Assembly: GCA_023301505.1 (NCBI GenBank)
Contig: JALZUP010000344.1
Location: 1-40,407, forward strand
Length of the DNA: 40,407 bases
Source of the DNA: Robiginitomaculum sp.
Lineage (GTDB): Bacteria > Pseudomonadota > Alphaproteobacteria > Caulobacterales > Maricaulaceae
Direction: 5' to 3'
Shown here: positions 37,118 to 40,407 of the stretch, one piece after another
Numbering within the stretch: the stretch's first letter is position 1
How the letters are laid out: each line of letters starts with the position of its first letter
The notes under the pieces: generated by a model
The model's input: the letters and a program-made list of their open reading frames with translations, nothing else
Databases searched by the model: none
Told to the model about the DNA's origin: nothing
Position numbers and translations under genes: made by a program

Positions 37118-37173
37118 CACGGGTTAGGCCCAGATGCGGTTTTGTCATGAGGCGGCTTTGTCCATATTTATGT

Positions 37174-37203
37174 TAAAACCGGCGTTTATATGCCGGTTTT
37201 TTT
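37174..37203. terminator. intrinsic terminator between fpr and lptD
   Basis: AAAACCGGC-GTTTATAT-GCCGGTTTTTTT. Confidence 0.9.
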
Positions 37204-37224
37204 ATGGCTATGAGGGCGTCAGCT

Positions 37225-39654
37225 TTACTGATTTATGCCGCCAAAGGCGAGCAAGTTAAGGCGAATGCCAAAGCCTTCTGATGAACCAGAAAGGCCGCGG
37301 CGACGATCCCGCTCATAAAAAATTTCGATTTGCGCGCAATCATCTTGATAGGCCACGCCAATTTCTTCGCGGCGGGTCGTGCTCTCATCCAGATCGCGAA
37401 AGCCTGTATAAGCTAAAGACCAACTATCTGTGATCTTGTAATTAATACGCCCAGATAGCTCTTCAAGGGGAATGTCATTTTCGAGACCATCAAGAAAGAT
37501 GGCTGTATCGTCGAGTTTGTAATACCGCCCACTTACAGACAAGGCGTCACCGCGATAGGAAAAATTGCTATCAATACGCTGCAATTTATCATCCCCATCA
37601 TCATAGCGAAAGCGCGTGCTGGATGACAAACGGCCAAAGAGGTCAAGGTCAATTTCGCCGACATAATCGGACTCATCATTGCGAAGCCCGCTCGCCGTGG
37701 TAAAGCTGTTGTCAGATAGCTCATCATCTTCGATATCGGCAAAGCTTTGGCCTAGAAATATAGATGCGCGGTTTTGCTGCCAATCAGCGGAAAAGCTGAC
37801 GCCTAAATCGGCGCGAAAGCCTTCTTGCCATAAATCATATCCGCCAGCCTTATTGGCTCGCCAGAGCAAGGCTCGATCGAGATCAAGGCCAAAGCCGTCT
37901 TCGCGCGCATTTTGCGTGCCGTTTTCATCGGTGAAGAAAAACTCTTCGCTTCTATCATCGCCAAAACTTTGGTTTACCATAAGGCGCGGCTCTATCGTCA
38001 TATTGACAGTCTCGCCCGCGCGAATAAAGGGCCAGCGCGCCTCAATCCCAACATGTCCCAGATTACGTGTGAAATCGCGCTCTACTGCGACCTCTCCGTC
38101 AAATTCAAGGTCATAATAATCTGCGCGCAGCATAGCATAGGGGCGCAGCTCTATCCCGCCGGGAGCAATAAGGCTTTTGCTATAATTAAGGCCCGCGGTG
38201 ACGCGGCTATAATCTGTACCAATATTGCGTGAGAGCGCGGTTACATCCCCAAAGGCATGAAGGCGTCCGCCGAGCAAGGGATCGGTCAGATAATGGTCTA
38301 GCGTTACTTTAGGCAGAACTTGCGCTAAGCTGTCATCTGTTTCGCGCTCAACCAAAATTAGATTGGGATCATCGTCGTCTCTGGTAACGGTCGTGCGCAG
38401 GCTATTGGAGTCGTAAGCCCCAACTGTATACCGAAAATCATCCCCTTGGCCTGCCGCGTAGATTTGCGTGGTCAAGCGGCGCGCTCCAGATTGAAACAGG
38501 CCATAGGCCGTGTCATCCGTATCTATATTATAGCGCTCTAAATATAGATCATCACTGACTTCTTCTGCGCCAAAGCCCCATCGCCATGTCGAGCCAAGCG
38601 CAAAATCACCGCGCGCAAAAATATGGCCGCGTAGCTCTTCGCCAGATAAATCTTCATTGAGGTCAGCAAAAACATCATCGGGCCCAAATGTGTTACCATC
38701 GCCATCAAACCAGTCCTCATAGGTCAAGCTACCCTGTAGCTCTAAGTCCCCTGAAAAAAAGCGGCGCTCATATAAGCCCTCAACGAGCGGATTGACTTGG
38801 GTCATTACGCGCGGGGTGACGGTCAGGCCTGAATAATCAGATAGGTTGAAATAATAAGGCTGTTGATAGAAAGCCCCAAAGCGGCGAGAGGCTCCGCCAT
38901 AAGGAAAAAGCAATCCGCTACGGCGTTCAGAGGTTGGGTCAGGATGAGCCAGATAGGGTGAGTAAAATATAGGAAGGCCTTTAAACTCAATCACCGCATC
39001 TTTGTAATGGATCATTTGGTCTTCGGTGTCCTGCGTGACCTGTGCGGCTTTAACCTGCAATGTGGGTATATCTCTGGGGTCGGAATCTTCGCATATAGGG
39101 CAGGGTGAGTAATAGGCATTATAAAGGCTCAGCATCCCGTCATTACGCCTTATGGCATAGGCCGCTGACGCCACGCCGCCTTCAGGGAACTGGGCATAAA
39201 ATCCTTTGGCCGCGCCAGATTCAAGCTTATCAGTCAGTTCAATTTTTTCGGCAAATTGCGTATTTCCCTCTAAATCAGTGAGCGTCACATTTCCCAGCGC
39301 AATGACGCGCTGTTCCGCCATATTATAGATCAGCTCACTGGCTTTTAATGTGCGGGTTTGATAGCGCGCGGTCACGTCTCCATTGGCGGTGATAATGCCA
39401 ATATCGCGCTGATCATTGATTTTGTCAGCTTCCAGATAAATGATGTTCGGATCGCGAAACGGGCTGTCTTCGGGCAAGGTTTCTCCCGGCAAGACGGTAA
39501 TTGGCGCGCCAAAGGTAACTGTTTGAGCCATAGATTGCCATGACAGGCTGCTCATTAGAGCAGCAAGGCTAATTCGGGCCATATATAGCCGTTTAAGGCT
39601 ATGCCCGTTCTTTAATCCGTCTGATCTGTGCCTAATTTTGGCGGGCCCATACAT
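37225..39654 (-). CDS. lptD: LPS-assembly outer-membrane protein LptD
   Basis: N-terminal OstA/LptA-like region (YLEADKINDQRDIGIITANGDVTARYQTRTLKASELIYN), SPYLAHPDPTSERRSGLLFP, C-terminal beta-barrel. Start may be MARISLAAL at 39582. Confidence 0.95.
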   Translation of the reverse strand: MYGPAKIRHRSDGLKNGHSLKRLYMARISLAALMSSLSWQSMAQTVTFGAPITVLPGETLPEDSPFRDPNIIYLEADKINDQRDIGIITANGDVTARYQTRTLKASELIYNMAEQRVIALGNVTLTDLEGNTQFAEKIELTDKLESGAAKGFYAQFPEGGVASAAYAIRRNDGMLSLYNAYYSPCPICEDSDPRDIPTLQVKAAQVTQDTEDQMIHYKDAVIEFKGLPIFYSPYLAHPDPTSERRSGLLFPYGGASRRFGAFYQQPYYFNLSDYSGLTVTPRVMTQVNPLVEGLYERRFFSGDLELQGSLTYEDWFDGDGNTFGPDDVFADLNEDLSGEELRGHIFARGDFALGSTWRWGFGAEEVSDDLYLERYNIDTDDTAYGLFQSGARRLTTQIYAAGQGDDFRYTVGAYDSNSLRTTVTRDDDDPNLILVERETDDSLAQVLPKVTLDHYLTDPLLGGRLHAFGDVTALSRNIGTDYSRVTAGLNYSKSLIAPGGIELRPYAMLRADYYDLEFDGEVAVERDFTRNLGHVGIEARWPFIRAGETVNMTIEPRLMVNQSFGDDRSEEFFFTDENGTQNAREDGFGLDLDRALLWRANKAGGYDLWQEGFRADLGVSFSADWQQNRASIFLGQSFADIEDDELSDNSFTTASGLRNDESDYVGEIDLDLFGRLSSSTRFRYDDGDDKLQRIDSNFSYRGDALSVSGRYYKLDDTAIFLDGLENDIPLEELSGRINYKITDSWSLAYTGFRDLDESTTRREEIGVAYQDDCAQIEIFYERDRRRGLSGSSEGFGIRLNLLAFGGINQ

Positions 39655-39691
39655 GTTGAATCACTCTCTAGCCATAATCGCTCTGCTCGGA

Positions 39692-39718
39692 ATAGACGTT
39701 GCGCGATAGGGCGTCTAT
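39692..39718. promoter_or_regulatory. inverted repeat ATAGACG-N13-CGTCTAT
   Basis: Perfect 7-bp arms between the alkaline phosphatase and lptD genes. Confidence 0.45.
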
Positions 39719-39750
39719 AGCTGCGGCGCATTTTCTTTGATGTGTTCAGA

Positions 39751-40407
39751 TTAATTCGCGAAATTGCGCTTGATAATGTCAAAAATCTCTTTTTGATCGA
39801 TTGCGCCGCCCACATATTGCGCGCCTGCGCCGTAAGCGTAAAGCATGACATCTTCGCCAGAATGCGCTCCGCTCTCAAGCTCTATCGTGCTGCGCTGCTG
39901 AAAATTCTCGGACTGGACGATATTATCAGTCAGCGTTTCGCGCGGATCGGAGACAACTGGCCCCGTATAATAGCCAAGTGTCGTATAAGTATTGTCATTG
40001 AGATCGCGCGCATAATCTTCCGCCCCTATGGATTTAACCAGACCTAAAATAGGGTTGCCGCGCTGCGCATAGCCAGCAATGGTAAAGGGATGGGAGTGAT
40101 CGGCGGTGACTAAAATAAGTGTCTCTTCGGGATTGGTGCGGGCTAAGGCGGCTTGGACGGCGCGTGATAGCTCTGTTGTCTCGCTGAGCGCTCTATAGGC
40201 ATTTGTGCCGTGATGGGCGTGATCAATACGGCCCGCTTCAACCATGAGGAAATATCCTGTCTGCCGCGCGGTGAGGTTATGAATGGCGGCTTGCGTCATC
40301 TCGGTAAGAGAGGGCTCAGTATCTTGGGGACGATCCACTTCAAAGGCCATATGCGAGTCTGCAAATAGACCCAATATATTTGGTATGTTCTGAGTGTTCT
40401 GAGTGTT
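39751..40407 (-). CDS. alkaline phosphatase (PhoA-type), 5' part beyond window edge
   Basis: FLMVEAGRIDHAHHGTNAYRALSETTELSRAVQAAL, ILVTADHSHPF, HSGEDVMLYAYGAGAQYVGGAIDQ; first in-frame ATG in the window is at 40374 but the homology implies truncation. Confidence 0.9.
   Translation of the reverse strand, partial: NTQNTQNIPNILGLFADSHMAFEVDRPQDTEPSLTEMTQAAIHNLTARQTGYFLMVEAGRIDHAHHGTNAYRALSETTELSRAVQAALARTNPEETLILVTADHSHPFTIAGYAQRGNPILGLVKSIGAEDYARDLNDNTYTTLGYYTGPVVSDPRETLTDNIVQSENFQQRSTIELESGAHSGEDVMLYAYGAGAQYVGGAIDQKEIFDIIKRNFAN

Overview
40.4 kb of compact, apparently chromosomal DNA. It looks like a CtrA-type dimorphic alphaproteobacterium (Caulobacterales/Hyphomonadaceae-like), judged from a SciP-like DUF1153 protein, gene content and codon usage; this is inference. 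Most genes are core: Do-type protease, PhoR-like kinase, an ECF sigma/anti-sigma/Spy-like operon, mnmA, thiolase, Lrp, a CAT-anticodon tRNA, a MacAB-TolC-like efflux operon, rimM, kdsD, a PhoD-like phosphatase, MarR, an orphan ParB-like gene, an RluA-family gene, msrB, ubiA, rsmE, atpHAGDC, rppH, ctpA, an EnvC-like gene, a ferredoxin-NADP reductase, lptD and an alkaline phosphatase cut by the window edge. I saw no transposase, prophage, CRISPR or defence locus. The most interesting signals are non-coding: (1) a ~90-nt candidate sRNA with two C-rich loops, an intrinsic terminator and a perfect TTAA-N7-TTAA CtrA-type box upstream; (2) a three-way-junction structured RNA ending in a perfect intrinsic terminator downstream of msrB; (3) three exact TTATCCACA DnaA boxes plus an AT-rich segment and a CtrA-type box around the orphan ParB-like gene; (4) twin CCTGA-N4-TCAGG palindromes in front of a ParA/MinD-like gene with a degenerate P-loop, next to sciP; (5) 11-bp-phased repeat arrays, including a Pho-box-like triplet before phoR; (6) a dodecin-like protein lacking the flavin-stacking Trp and the Gln. 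All functional claims are from reading the sequence only; no searches were run.
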